The notes beneath the pieces are model-generated. The model saw only the letters and a program-made list of their open reading frames with translations, did not search any database and had not been told where the DNA came from. From Thiotrichaceae bacterium (lineage in GTDB: Bacteria > Pseudomonadota > Gammaproteobacteria > SZUA-140), in the NCBI GenBank assembly GCA_002401765.2, contig NVTY02000086.1:1-64000 (forward strand): a DNA stretch of 64,000 nt, written 5' to 3'. This document shows, piece by piece, positions 19,023 through 28,742 of the stretch (its first letter is position 1; every line of letters starts with the position of its first letter). The translations under genes and the position numbers were made by a program.

Positions 19023-19736
19023 CTAACCACACTTAGAATCGCCACAGTTCAAACAGGTCATGCAGCCATCCATTTTAATCATCGCCTTGGTGCTGCATTT
19101 GGTGCAGAGCTGTGCACCTGCTGGAAATGAACTTTCAGCTGTTTCTGTGGCTTCTGGCTTAGCTGCGGCATCAAACTGCTCACGCTTCTCTTCCAGAAAA
19201 CGCTTTTGGTGGTCATCCAGCTCATCATCTTTAATCATGCCGATAAAACGCAGATGCTGATCAATCACTTCACCGATTTCAGCCACTAGCGACGGCATAA
19301 ACTTACCGCCGCGCTTGAAGTAGCCGCCACGCGGATCAAACACAGAGCGCAGCTCTTCAACCAGAAAGGTCACGTCACCTCCCTTTCGGAAGACCGCTGA
19401 AATAATCCGTGTCAGTGCCACAATCCATTGAAAATGGTCCATATTTTTAGAGTTGATAAACACCTCAAACGGACGACGCAGCTCATGCTCAGTGCCCTGA
19501 TTCAAGATAACGTCATTAACGGTCACGTAGAGTGCATGCTCAGTCAGCGGAGTCTTCACCTTATAGGTAGAGCCCAGCAACATATCGGGGCGTTCCAACT
19601 TCTCATGCATGTGAATCACATTTGAAGTCGATGCTGCTTTTTCAGTGCGGCTCAATGCTTCAACCGCAGGTAGCGCCTTCTCTTCTTCGCTTACGACACT
19701 ATAACTGACAATTTTTTTACTGATTTTTGTAGCCAT
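19023..19736 (-). CDS. nrdJb: Split class II ribonucleotide reductase, NrdJb subunit
   Basis: This 237-residue protein carries the C-terminal portion of a B12-dependent reductase: a strand region (LYVTVNDVILN), RPFEVFINSKN, helices, and a C-terminal cysteine-rich tail with CTKCSTKAM, CMTCLNC and a final CG. The tail cysteines probably regenerate the active-site disulfide and may bind zinc. Its gene follows nrdJa by about 50 bases. The split into two genes is known from Pseudomonas aeruginosa. Confidence 0.88.
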   Translation of the reverse strand: MATKISKKIVSYSVVSEEEKALPAVEALSRTEKAASTSNVIHMHEKLERPDMLLGSTYKVKTPLTEHALYVTVNDVILNQGTEHELRRPFEVFINSKNMDHFQWIVALTRIISAVFRKGGDVTFLVEELRSVFDPRGGYFKRGGKFMPSLVAEIGEVIDQHLRFIGMIKDDELDDHQKRFLEEKREQFDAAAKPEATETAESSFPAGAQLCTKCSTKAMIKMDGCMTCLNCGDSKCG

Positions 19737-19785
19737 TCTTGTTTTCTCCCTGGTTTCCAGTGCGTGTTATCTATCCGGTAACGAC

Positions 19786-21939
19786 TTAAAATTTACCGTA
19801 GTAACCCTCTTTCAGCGCGTCATATAGATTCGCCGCACTATGCACCTCACCATCATATTCAATCTCTTCATTCCCCTTCACCTCAACCACGGAGCCATCC
19901 TCCAGGGTGAAGCGATAGGTGGTATTTTCCAGATCCTTCTCTTTCACCAAAACGCCCTGGAATGCTTCAGGGTTAAAACGGAAGGTAGTACAGCCCTTCA
20001 ATCCCTGCTCATAGGCGTAGAGGTAAATATCTTTGAACGCCTCGTAATCGTAATCACTCGGCACGTTCGCTGTCTTGGAGATCGAAGAATCGATCCAGCG
20101 CTGCGCAGCTGCCTGCACATCGACATGTGATTTTGGCGTAATGTCGTCGGCAGTAATAAAGTACGCTGGCAGCTGATTCACGCTATCGTTTGATTCAGGA
20201 CTCGCATCGCTATTGATCAACTCACGATAAGCTAGTAATTCAAACGAAAAGACATCCACCTTCTCTTTGGTTTTTTTGCCTTCGCGAATCACATTACGTG
20301 AATACTGGTGCGCAAAGCTTGGCTCGATGCCGTTACTCGCGTTGTTTGCCAGTGACAGTGAGATGGTGCCCGTTGGTGCAATTGAACTGTGATGGGTAAA
20401 ACGTGCACCCACTTCAGTCAACTCTGCCACCAATTCAGGTGCCTGCTTGGCAATCTGCTGCATATAACGACTGTACTTCGCATGCAGTACTTTACCTTTA
20501 ATCAAGTCACCCACTGCAAAGCCATCTTTCACCATCTCAGGGCGCTTACGCAACATTCCCGCCGTCACGCTGAAATCTTCGTCCATAATAGGCGCGGCAC
20601 CCTTCTCTTTAGAAAGGTCGAGTGCCGCCTGCCAGCCAACCATGGCCATTTTACGGGTCACCTCTGCGGTGAATTCCAGGGATTTTTCGTCGCCGTACTG
20701 CATCCGTAACATGGTCATGGTAGAGCCCAGCCCTAGATAACCCATGCCGTGGCGACGCTTGCTTTCAATCTCTCTGCGCTGCTGCTCAAGTGGTAGACCA
20801 TTAATCTCAACCACATTATCCAGCATGCGGGTAAAGACTTTAACGGCCTTACTATAGTCATCCCAGTCGAAATAGGCCTTTTCAGTAAAGGGGTTGCGAA
20901 CAAAGCGGGTCAGGTTAATCGAACCCAATAGACATGAACCGTAAGGCGGTAGCGGCTGCTCACCACACGGATTGGTGGCGCGGATGTTTTCGCAGAACCA
21001 GTTGTTGTTCATCTCATTAACCTTGTCGATCAAGATAAAACCCGGCTCGGCGAAATCGTAGGTTGAAGACATAATCATATCCCACAAACGACGCGCACGA
21101 ATGCTCTTGCTCACACGACAGGCAATCAGCCCCTCATTGTTCTCAATGTAGTCATCTTTGAGCGGCCATTCACGCCACACCACCTCGTCGGCATTGTGCA
21201 GATCAATCTCACCATTTTCGACTTCGCTCGGTTTTGCGGGAAAGGCGAGTTTCCAGTCAATATCACCCACCACTGCTTCCATAAATTCTTTGGTGATTAA
21301 TAACGAAAGATTAAACTGGCGCAAGCGACCATCTTCTCGCTTCGCTTTGATAAAATCGAGCACATCGGGATGACCAATATCAAAGGTACCCATCTGCGCA
21401 CCACGGCGGCCACCCGCAGATGAGACGGTAAAACACATTTTGTCGTAGATATCCATAAATGACATCGGGCCAGAGGTGTAGGCACCCGCCCCAGAAACAT
21501 AGCCACCTTTAGGGCGCAGTGTTGAAAACTCATAACCAATTCCACAGCCCGCCTTCAGCGTCAGGCCAGCTTCGTAGACCTTTTGCAAGATGCCGTCCAT
21601 CGAATCGTCAATGATTCCAGAAACGGTACAGTTAATGGTGGACGTTGCAGGTTTATGCGCCTGTGCACCCGCATTCGAGATGATACGTCCGGCAGGGATT
21701 GCGCCATGACGCAGTGCCCACAGAAACGCTTCATGCCACTGGTCTCGTTTTTCCTGGGTCTCTTCAACATCGGCCAGTGCACGGGCCACACGCTGATAGG
21801 TATCGTCAATCGACTGATCGATCGCATCACCCGCTTTATTTTTAAGGCAATATTTTTTATCCCAGATATCCAGCGAGGCAGGCTGAAATGGGATCTCAGA
21901 TGCAGCAGTGGAAACGACTCGAAGGTGCGCACTTTTCAT
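19786..21939 (-). CDS. nrdJa: Adenosylcobalamin-dependent ribonucleotide reductase, NrdJa subunit
   Basis: NrdJa reduces ribonucleoside diphosphates to deoxy forms with B12 as radical source and works with or without oxygen. Signatures include TINCTVSG (first redox cysteine), NPCGEQPLPPYGSCLLGSINL with the radical-site cysteine, and TGTISLSLANNASNGIEP. The start is placed at MKSAHL (21939), 7 bases after GGGAGAAAG; an earlier frame start at 21978 lacks a good site. A NrdR-like palindrome lies about 150 bases upstream. Confidence 0.93.
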   Translation of the reverse strand: MKSAHLRVVSTAASEIPFQPASLDIWDKKYCLKNKAGDAIDQSIDDTYQRVARALADVEETQEKRDQWHEAFLWALRHGAIPAGRIISNAGAQAHKPATSTINCTVSGIIDDSMDGILQKVYEAGLTLKAGCGIGYEFSTLRPKGGYVSGAGAYTSGPMSFMDIYDKMCFTVSSAGGRRGAQMGTFDIGHPDVLDFIKAKREDGRLRQFNLSLLITKEFMEAVVGDIDWKLAFPAKPSEVENGEIDLHNADEVVWREWPLKDDYIENNEGLIACRVSKSIRARRLWDMIMSSTYDFAEPGFILIDKVNEMNNNWFCENIRATNPCGEQPLPPYGSCLLGSINLTRFVRNPFTEKAYFDWDDYSKAVKVFTRMLDNVVEINGLPLEQQRREIESKRRHGMGYLGLGSTMTMLRMQYGDEKSLEFTAEVTRKMAMVGWQAALDLSKEKGAAPIMDEDFSVTAGMLRKRPEMVKDGFAVGDLIKGKVLHAKYSRYMQQIAKQAPELVAELTEVGARFTHHSSIAPTGTISLSLANNASNGIEPSFAHQYSRNVIREGKKTKEKVDVFSFELLAYRELINSDASPESNDSVNQLPAYFITADDITPKSHVDVQAAAQRWIDSSISKTANVPSDYDYEAFKDIYLYAYEQGLKGCTTFRFNPEAFQGVLVKEKDLENTTYRFTLEDGSVVEVKGNEEIEYDGEVHSAANLYDALKEGYYGKF

Positions 21940-22085
21940 TAGATGGCTTTCTCCCATTTTTATTGGTTTTATTATCACTAAGGTTTGTGCTGCTCTAAAT
22001 TGATGTCACGCTAGTGACCGCTCTCTGTACAAAATAGACCTGAACGCGGCCTAACGGGGATCAACTAGTTAAAAAGGCATTCAAA

Positions 22086-22101
22086 ACACAACATCTTGTG
22101 T
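22086..22101 (-). promoter_or_regulatory. NrdR-like box upstream of nrdJab
   Basis: ACACAACATCTTGTGT is a near-perfect palindrome matching the NrdR consensus (acaCwAtATaTwGtgt) at almost every conserved position. NrdR represses ribonucleotide reductase genes when dATP is high. A properly spaced second box is not visible. A similar sequence (TCACTACATGTTGTGG) occurs at 22276-22291, too far for the usual pair. The stretch 22102-22465 otherwise shows only AT-rich leader sequence before the protease gene. Confidence 0.55.
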
Positions 22102-22465
22102 TGTTGCGGGCAAGATTAAAGTTAATTAGCACTATCGTCAACCACAAAAACAAGAAATAACAAGCCCATTAACTTCAATAAATATTGAATTATAACAATA
22201 GGGTAGATCTCATCATCCCTTTTTTTATAGGGTGAGTTTTTTTACTGAATCGCTAAAAATGGCAATTTAGTAAAATCACTACATGTTGTGGTCTTGCCTC
22301 CTGATTTCTTATTAAACAAACACTTAACAAATAACTCATCAACACCGCTTGAAAACAGTGCGTTTAGCACCTATTTATTTAGAAATGAACCTCAACCCAT
22401 ATCGCGAGTCGAAGCAACGCTTGATACCAACACTTAAATTTAATAATCAACTGGAGCTCACCCTA

Positions 22466-23830
22466 ATGCCTCAGCGACTGCTGATTACACTACTGCTATG
22501 CACCCTCATTAGCGGCACCGCCAGTGCCACACTGCCCGCGCTCGATTCCCAGGGCCAACAACTACCCACGCTCGCCCCCATGATCGAGCGCGTAACCCCC
22601 GCCGTGGTCAATATTTCGACTCGCGGCCAGGAGAAGATAGCGACTAATCCACTGTTGCAGGATCCTTTTTTTCGTCGTTTTTTTAACCTGCCCCAACAAC
22701 CTAGCCACCGCGACACGCAAAGCCTGGGCTCCGGGGTGATCATTGATGCCGACAACGGTTACATCCTTACCAATAGCCATGTGATTGATAAAGCGATCGA
22801 AATCACCGTTACGCTACAAGATGGCAGGCGCCTCAATGCAACCTTGGTTGGGGCAGACCCCGAAGCCGATGTGGCAGTGATCCAGATACCGAATGACAAC
22901 CTCAGCGCACTCAAGCTGGCCGATTCAGATCAACTGCGCGTGGGTGATTTTGTGGTCGCCATTGGCAATCCATTTGGCCTCGGGCAGACCGTCACCTCCG
23001 GCATCGTCAGTGCACTGGGACGCAGTGGCCTCGGCATCGAGGGCTATGAGGACTTCATCCAGACCGATGCATCAATCAACCCCGGCAATTCCGGCGGCGC
23101 ACTGGTCAATCTACGCGGCGAATTAGTCGGCATTAATACCGCCATCATCGCCCCCGGCGGCGGCAATGTCGGCATTGGTTTTGCGATTCCTACCAATATG
23201 AGCCGACAGATCATGGCGCAGCTGGTCAAATATGGCGAGGTTAAACGTGGCAAACTGGGTGTTTCAGCACAAGACCTGACACCAGAACTGGCGCATGCCT
23301 TTGGCATAGCGGGCTCAACTGGGGCGGTAGTAGTACGCATAGCACCCGACTCGCCGGCCACTGAAGCGGGCCTGCAGATAGGCGATGTCATCACCGCCGT
23401 GAACGGCATCGCTACCGACAGTGCCGCCGACATCCGCAATCAACTCGGCTTATTGCGCATCGACGACAAGGTCAAGCTCAAGGTGTTGCGTGGTCACAAA
23501 ACCCTCACAGTCAAAACTAGAATCGCCGACCCTAATCCCAATAAAATCAAGGGGAAACAATTTGATACGAGACTTGAAGGGACGCTCTTCAGTCGCATCG
23601 AAAAGGATACACCACTCTACGGGCTGATCGACGGCTTACTCGTCATCGAGGCGGACCAGAATAGTCGCGCGTGGCATGCGGGACTGCGCAAAGGTGACGT
23701 CATCGTCTCAGCCAATCGCCATGCCGTCACAAATTTTGCCTCCCTAAGCGACGCGCTCAAACAATCACGGCGCGGCATTCTACTCAATGTGGTACGCGGC
23801 AACTCGGCGGCCTTCATCCTGGTTCAATAA
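22466..23830 (+). CDS. degP: DegP/DegQ-type periplasmic serine protease
   Basis: After a signal peptide (LLITLLLCTLISGTASA) the trypsin-like domain has the triad His105 (NSHVI), Asp135 (EADVAV) and Ser209 (NPGNSGG). Two PDZ domains follow (about residues 235-330 and 355-450). It degrades or refolds misfolded envelope proteins. The start at 22466 follows GGAG and gives 454 residues with the signal at the very N-terminus; the open frame extends 39 codons further but would bury the signal. DegP and DegQ are hard to separate; no long Q-linker is seen, which favours DegQ-like. Confidence 0.92.
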   Translation: MPQRLLITLLLCTLISGTASATLPALDSQGQQLPTLAPMIERVTPAVVNISTRGQEKIATNPLLQDPFFRRFFNLPQQPSHRDTQSLGSGVIIDADNGYILTNSHVIDKAIEITVTLQDGRRLNATLVGADPEADVAVIQIPNDNLSALKLADSDQLRVGDFVVAIGNPFGLGQTVTSGIVSALGRSGLGIEGYEDFIQTDASINPGNSGGALVNLRGELVGINTAIIAPGGGNVGIGFAIPTNMSRQIMAQLVKYGEVKRGKLGVSAQDLTPELAHAFGIAGSTGAVVVRIAPDSPATEAGLQIGDVITAVNGIATDSAADIRNQLGLLRIDDKVKLKVLRGHKTLTVKTRIADPNPNKIKGKQFDTRLEGTLFSRIEKDTPLYGLIDGLLVIEADQNSRAWHAGLRKGDVIVSANRHAVTNFASLSDALKQSRRGILLNVVRGNSAAFILVQ

Positions 23831-23845
23831 CGGGGCAATAGCCCC

Positions 23846-23874
23846 TCCACACGATTTAAAGCGCGTGGTATAAT
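23846..23874 (+). promoter_or_regulatory. Sigma-70 promoter candidate for cysDN
   Basis: TATAAT at 23869-23874 with TCCACA at 23846-23851, 17 bases apart, about 120 bases upstream of cysD. The -10 is perfect and the -35 matches 4 of 6. A short GGGGC/GCCCC hairpin after the protease gene lies just upstream. Confidence 0.5.
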
Positions 23875-23995
23875 TTGGCGCACTTTAAATTCGGGCTTCT
23901 ATGACGAAAAAAGCGATTTGCGCACATGCCTGTCGCAGCGGTACCATTAGCACTCGACAAAAACTGACAATTTACGCAATACAATCGATAACATT

Positions 23996-24898
23996 ATGCC
24001 ACAACATAAGCTGACACAACTTCAAGAACTGGAAAGTGAATCCATTCATATCATGCGTGAGGTCGTCGCTGAGTTTCGTAACCCAGTGATGCTCTACTCG
24101 GTAGGTAAAGATTCCAGCGTGATGCTGCACCTTGCACGCAAGGCGTTCCACCCTGGGCCATTGCCATTCACGCTGCTGCATGTCGATACTGGCTACAAAT
24201 TCAAGGAGATGTACCAATTCCGTGACTGGTACGTCAAAGAGGTCGGTGCCAAATTGACAGTGCACCGCAACGAAGAGGCCATTGCCAAGGGGATGAACCC
24301 ACATGAATTTGGTGTGGCGCGCTGCTGTGGCGCACTCAAGACTGGCGCGCTGCTCGAAGCCCTTGAAAAAGGCGGCTTTGACGCAGCCTTCGGTGGCGCA
24401 CGCCGCGACGAAGAACGTTCTCGCGCCAAAGAACGTGTTTATTCCATGCGTGATGGCTTTGGCCAATGGGACCCAAAAAATCAGCGCCCAGAATTATGGA
24501 GCCTTTATAACGGTCGTATTCATGATGGCGAATCAGTTCGCGTCTTCCCTATTTCAAACTGGACTGAAATGGATGTGTGGTCGTACATCAAAGAAGAGAA
24601 CATTCCCATCGTACCGCTCTACTACGCCAAAGAGCGTCCAATGGTGGTACGTGGCAACCATCTAATCCCTGCTTCAGAGGGCCAGCTCCTGCTCGAAGGC
24701 GAAGAGCCTAAAATGGTGATGTCTCGCTTCCGCACCCTCGGCTGCATGCCTTGCACCGGCGCGGTTCGCTCAAGTGCCACCACCATTGAAGAAATCATCG
24801 CAGAGGCGAGTGTCGCTACCCGCAGTGAACGTGAGACGCGCATCATCGACCATGGTTCCAACAGCATGGAAGACAAAAAGAAGGAAGGTTATTTCTAA
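23996..24898 (+). CDS. cysD: Sulfate adenylyltransferase subunit 2
   Basis: CysD is the catalytic subunit that forms adenosine-5'-phosphosulfate from ATP and sulfate. The 300 residues include the PP-loop SVGKDSS (residues 35-41), [15 protein letters not shown] and the C-terminal [10 protein letters not shown]. The stop is followed directly by the cysN ATG. No cysC, cysH or sat gene is in view. Confidence 0.97.
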   Translation: MPQHKLTQLQELESESIHIMREVVAEFRNPVMLYSVGKDSSVMLHLARKAFHPGPLPFTLLHVDTGYKFKEMYQFRDWYVKEVGAKLTVHRNEEAIAKGMNPHEFGVARCCGALKTGALLEALEKGGFDAAFGGARRDEERSRAKERVYSMRDGFGQWDPKNQRPELWSLYNGRIHDGESVRVFPISNWTEMDVWSYIKEENIPIVPLYYAKERPMVVRGNHLIPASEGQLLLEGEEPKMVMSRFRTLGCMPCTGAVRSSATTIEEIIAEASVATRSERETRIIDHGSNSMEDKKKEGYF

Positions 24899-26158
24899 AT
24901 GACTCACTCAGATCCAAACATAGAGCTATTACGCCTGGTGACCGTCGGCAGTGTTGATGACGGCAAATCCACCCTGATTGGCCGCCTGCTGTACGACACC
25001 AAAGGGGCATTCGAAGATCAACTGCAAGCCGTTCGTAAAGAAGAAGGCGAAGGCGCAGATGGCATCGACCTCGCGCAGCTCACCGATGGCCTCGCCGCTG
25101 AACGTGAGCAGGGCATCACCATTGATGTTGCCTATCGCTACTTTGCCACCCCAAAACGTAAGTTTATTATGGCTGATTGCCCAGGGCATGAGCAGTACAC
25201 CCGTAACATGGTGACCGGCTCAAGCACCGCCAATACGGCGGTCATTTTAATCGATGCACGTAAGGGCGTGCTGCAGCAGACCCGTCGACACACCCATATC
25301 ATTAGCCTGTTAGGGCTACCGCACCTGGTTGTCGCCATTAATAAAATGGATCTCGTCGATTATGACGAAGCCATTTTTCTAACAATCAAAGAAGCGCTCA
25401 CTGAGTTCTGCGCGCGCCAGGGCATCCATGACCTGATCTGCATCCCAGTTTCAGCCCTCGCCGGCGACATGGTGGTTGATCGCGGCAACAACATGGAGTG
25501 GTACAAAGGGCAGACAGTCCTTGAAACACTAGAAGGAATCGATGTCAGCGGGCACATCGACGCATGCGATTTCCGCTTTCCAGTACAGCTGGTGAGCCGT
25601 CCGCAGACCCAAGAGCTACCTGATTTCCGTGGTTTCATGGGGCGCATCGCCTCTGGTACCGTCAAAGTGGGTGATGAAATCATGCAGCTTCCTGCCGGTA
25701 CAAAATCCAGGATTAAAGAAATCGTCGCCTTTGATGGCAATCTTGATGAGGCCTTCGCGCCGCAGAGTGTCACCCTCACACTGGAAGATGAGATCGATAT
25801 TTCACGTGGCGACACCATTGTGCATGCCGACAAAGCACCGCAAACGGCACAAGAGATCGACGCAATTGTCTGCTGGATGGGCGAAGAACCACTTTCACCA
25901 CGTAAAAAATACTTCATCAAACACACCACCAACACCGTTAAGGCGATGGTCAGCGAGATTAAATATCGCACCGACATCAATGAACTGACTCAGGATGAAT
26001 CAGCAGATGAGCTGGCGATGAACGAGATTGGCAAAGTTTCGCTTAAGCTGACCAGCCCACTCACCTTTGACCGTTATGCAGACAATCGTACCACCGGTAG
26101 CTTCATCATCATCGATAGTTTTACCAACAACACCGTTGGCGCAGCGATGATCTGCTAA
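24899..26158 (+). CDS. cysN: Sulfate adenylyltransferase subunit 1 (GTPase)
   Basis: CysN hydrolyses GTP to drive APS formation by CysD. The EF-Tu-like G domain has GSVDDGKS (residues 17-24), DCPGHEQYTRNM and NKMD, followed by two beta-barrel domains. At 419 residues it is shorter than the 475-residue E. coli protein and carries no fused APS kinase domain. It is cotranscribed with cysD. Confidence 0.96.
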   Translation: MTHSDPNIELLRLVTVGSVDDGKSTLIGRLLYDTKGAFEDQLQAVRKEEGEGADGIDLAQLTDGLAAEREQGITIDVAYRYFATPKRKFIMADCPGHEQYTRNMVTGSSTANTAVILIDARKGVLQQTRRHTHIISLLGLPHLVVAINKMDLVDYDEAIFLTIKEALTEFCARQGIHDLICIPVSALAGDMVVDRGNNMEWYKGQTVLETLEGIDVSGHIDACDFRFPVQLVSRPQTQELPDFRGFMGRIASGTVKVGDEIMQLPAGTKSRIKEIVAFDGNLDEAFAPQSVTLTLEDEIDISRGDTIVHADKAPQTAQEIDAIVCWMGEEPLSPRKKYFIKHTTNTVKAMVSEIKYRTDINELTQDESADELAMNEIGKVSLKLTSPLTFDRYADNRTTGSFIIIDSFTNNTVGAAMIC

Positions 26159-26273
26159 CCACCATCACAAAAACCACGATTTACCCCCCGGTTTCTGCTC
26201 AAGGATGAGCGTAACCACTTGTTCTACAGCTTGATACCGGTTAGCCTAGCCGCTACCCACACAAACCAAGCCG

Positions 26274-27140
26274 TTGACATTGCATACCCAGAATACAATT
26301 AGACTTGTCTCCATCCTATTGCTGACAACACTTATCAGTGGCTGTGCATCCAGTGCAATGCGTAGCGTGGCTGATAGTCTTGCGCTCGGCATCGCCAATC
26401 AAAATGATCTCGAAACTGTACGCGATGGTGAACCCGCCTATCTGTTACTGATCGACGGTTTCATTCTTAACGACCCCGATAATGAAGACCTACTACTCGC
26501 TGGCGCACGCCTTTACGACACCTATGCCGGTATCTTTGTGGAAGATAAACAGCGCGCGGCACGGCTCTCAGACAAGGCCCGTGATTACGCGCGCCGTGCA
26601 CTGTGCCAGCCATACCCCACCGTATGCCGGCATGACAAAGGCTCATATGATGGCTTTTCTCGTGCTATCACTCAGGTTGATGGCGATGAACTGGCACTGC
26701 TTTATGGCTACGCTACCGCCTGGGCCGGCTGGGTTCAGGCCCACAGCCATGACTTTCGCGCCATCGCCGAACTACCCAAAATTGAACTCGCCTTTGAGCA
26801 GATCATCAAATTTGACCCTGCTTACGAACGTGGTCAGGCTCAACTCTACCTAGGTGTATTACGAACGCTGCGTCCACCCGCACTGGGCGGTAAACCCGAA
26901 GTGGGGCGACAACATTTTGAAAATGCGATTAAATATTCAGATGGTCGAAATCTTTACGCCAAGGTGGAGTTTGCACGCCGTTATGCAAGATTAATCTTTG
27001 ACCAGGAACTGCACGATAAGTTACTTAACGAGGTGATGGACGCCGCTCCGGAAGAGAGAGGACTCACCCTCAATAACACGCTGGCGCAACAACAAGCGCG
27101 CCAACTACTAGATAGCTCTGCCGCATATTTCGAGGAGTGA
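26274..27140 (+). CDS. TRAP transporter TatT-family lipoprotein
   Basis: A signal peptide with lipobox LISGC is followed by a helical, TPR-like protein (DGEPAYLLLIDGFILNDPDNEDLLLAGARLYDTYA, KRARDYARRAL-type helices). This is the pattern of the TatT (TRAP-associated TPR) family, whose trimer binds the substrate-binding protein in spirochaetes. No ATG lies in a suitable place, so the start is a TTG at 26274 or 26280. It precedes dctP by 4 bases, which supports a joint function. Confidence 0.82.
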   Translation: MTLHTQNTIRLVSILLLTTLISGCASSAMRSVADSLALGIANQNDLETVRDGEPAYLLLIDGFILNDPDNEDLLLAGARLYDTYAGIFVEDKQRAARLSDKARDYARRALCQPYPTVCRHDKGSYDGFSRAITQVDGDELALLYGYATAWAGWVQAHSHDFRAIAELPKIELAFEQIIKFDPAYERGQAQLYLGVLRTLRPPALGGKPEVGRQHFENAIKYSDGRNLYAKVEFARRYARLIFDQELHDKLLNEVMDAAPEERGLTLNNTLAQQQARQLLDSSAAYFEE

Positions 27141-27144
27141 ATAA

Positions 27145-28173
27145 ATGCGACGTTTATTAATGATTGGCGCCCTACTAAGCGCCATTGTCTCACTGCCAGC
27201 ACAGGCATTCACCTTCAAAATTGCCACCCTTGCACCCGATGGCACCGCGTGGATGAATGAAATACGCAAAGGTGCTGACGAAATAAAAGCGCGCACCAAT
27301 GGCCGTGTCAAATTTCGTTTTTTCCCCGGTGGCATCATGGGCAATGACAAAAGTGTGTTGCGCAAGATTCGCATTGGCCAGCTACACGGTGGCGCCATCG
27401 TCAGCGGCGGTCTGACCGCTATCTATCCAGACATTGGTATTTACAGCCTTCCGTTTACCTTCCGTACCGAAGCAGAGGTTGACTACGTACGCCAGAAGAT
27501 GGATCCGCTGTTAATGGCGGGGCTTAAGAAAAATGGTTTTATCAGCTTTGGCCTCGCCGAAGGTGGCTTTGCTTATCTCATGTCAAATCAATCGATTAAA
27601 GTCGTCGATGATTTCAAAGGACAAAAAGTGTGGGTGCCACAGGGTGACGATGTCAGTCGCGCCGCATTTGAATCCATCGGCATATCGCCCATCTCGCTCG
27701 CGCTGTCTGATGTCCTTACCGGACTTCAAACCGGCCTGGTTGATACCATTGCCGGTTCCGCCAGCGGTGCAATCGCGCTGCAGTGGCACACCCGCGTGAA
27801 GTATTTGATGGATGAGCCGCTCTCATACCTCTACGCCTCAATGGTGATCAGCCAGAAAAGATTCAATCGCATCTCAGTGGATGACCAGGCAATCGTCACC
27901 GAAGTCATGGGAGGCACCTTCAAGCGACTCAATAAACTTAACCGTGAAGATGACCTCAACGCACGCGCAGCACTACTGGAACAAGGTATCACCTTCATTA
28001 AACTATCACCACAACTGACCGCTCAATGGTTCGACATCCATACTAACGTCGAACAAAGCATGACCAGGAAAGGCGTGCTATCAAATGAGATTGTTAAAAC
28101 GCTGCGGAAACACCTTAATGCTTACCGCGCGCCATCCGTCGCGTCTCAAACAATCCAGACCTCAATCCACTAA
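27145..28173 (+). CDS. dctP: TRAP transporter substrate-binding protein, DctP family
   Basis: A signal peptide (MIGALLSAIVSLPAQA) precedes a DctP fold with FKIATLAPDGTAWMNEI, FFPGGIMGN and the segment VWVPQGDDVSRAAFESIG. It captures a ligand in the periplasm and hands it to the membrane subunits. The ligand is unknown; pairing with TatT suggests a less common, possibly hydrophobic, compound rather than a C4-dicarboxylate. 342 residues, usual size. Confidence 0.92.
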   Translation: MRRLLMIGALLSAIVSLPAQAFTFKIATLAPDGTAWMNEIRKGADEIKARTNGRVKFRFFPGGIMGNDKSVLRKIRIGQLHGGAIVSGGLTAIYPDIGIYSLPFTFRTEAEVDYVRQKMDPLLMAGLKKNGFISFGLAEGGFAYLMSNQSIKVVDDFKGQKVWVPQGDDVSRAAFESIGISPISLALSDVLTGLQTGLVDTIAGSASGAIALQWHTRVKYLMDEPLSYLYASMVISQKRFNRISVDDQAIVTEVMGGTFKRLNKLNREDDLNARAALLEQGITFIKLSPQLTAQWFDIHTNVEQSMTRKGVLSNEIVKTLRKHLNAYRAPSVASQTIQTSIH

Positions 28174-28196
28174 TCCAACAAGACATCAGCCAGGGA

Positions 28197-28742
28197 ATGC
28201 CGCAGACAAACTCAGCAAAAGAGCCAGACGGCAACCCGCTTCAGCTCATCAATCATGGCATCACCTTTGTAGAGAACTGCCTGCTCGCGCTTTCACTCTT
28301 CGTGATGATCGCGCTCGCTAGTGCACAGATCATCATGCGCAACGTCTGGGACAGCGGTCTCTCATGGGGCGACCCCTCACTCAGCATCTTAGTCCTATGG
28401 GTCGGCATGCTGGGCGCGATGGTCGCCACCCGAGAGCAGAACCACATCAGTATCGATATCCTCTCGCGTTTTTTGCCAGCGCATCTCAAAGGGGTAAACC
28501 AAATCATCCTCGACCTATTCACCGCCATCGTCTGCGGCCTGCTCGCCTATCATAGCTATCGCTTTGTGCTGATGGAGTTCGAAGATGGCACCACTGCCTT
28601 TGGCTCGGTACCTGCGTGGCTGTGCGAAGCAATCATCCCCTTTGGTTTTGGATTGATTGCGCTGCGCTGCAGCTTTACCTGCCTGGCACAATGCATGGCA
28701 CTTATACAAGGCAACAAACCATCTGACGAGCACGTACCATAA
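28197..28742 (+). CDS. dctQ: TRAP transporter small permease, DctQ family
   Basis: The 181-residue protein has four predicted transmembrane helices (for example LALSLFVMIALASAQIIM and LSILVLWVGMLGAMV) and the DctQ-typical WGDP/SLSILVLW and TREQNHISIDIL segments. It forms the membrane unit with DctM. Its stop overlaps the dctM start (TAATG). Confidence 0.92.
   Translation: MPQTNSAKEPDGNPLQLINHGITFVENCLLALSLFVMIALASAQIIMRNVWDSGLSWGDPSLSILVLWVGMLGAMVATREQNHISIDILSRFLPAHLKGVNQIILDLFTAIVCGLLAYHSYRFVLMEFEDGTTAFGSVPAWLCEAIIPFGFGLIALRCSFTCLAQCMALIQGNKPSDEHVP

Noticed and set aside
22349-22465. N-terminal extension of the DegP-type protease
   Set aside because: It would place 39 residues before the signal peptide; the ATG at 22466 has its own GGAG site.
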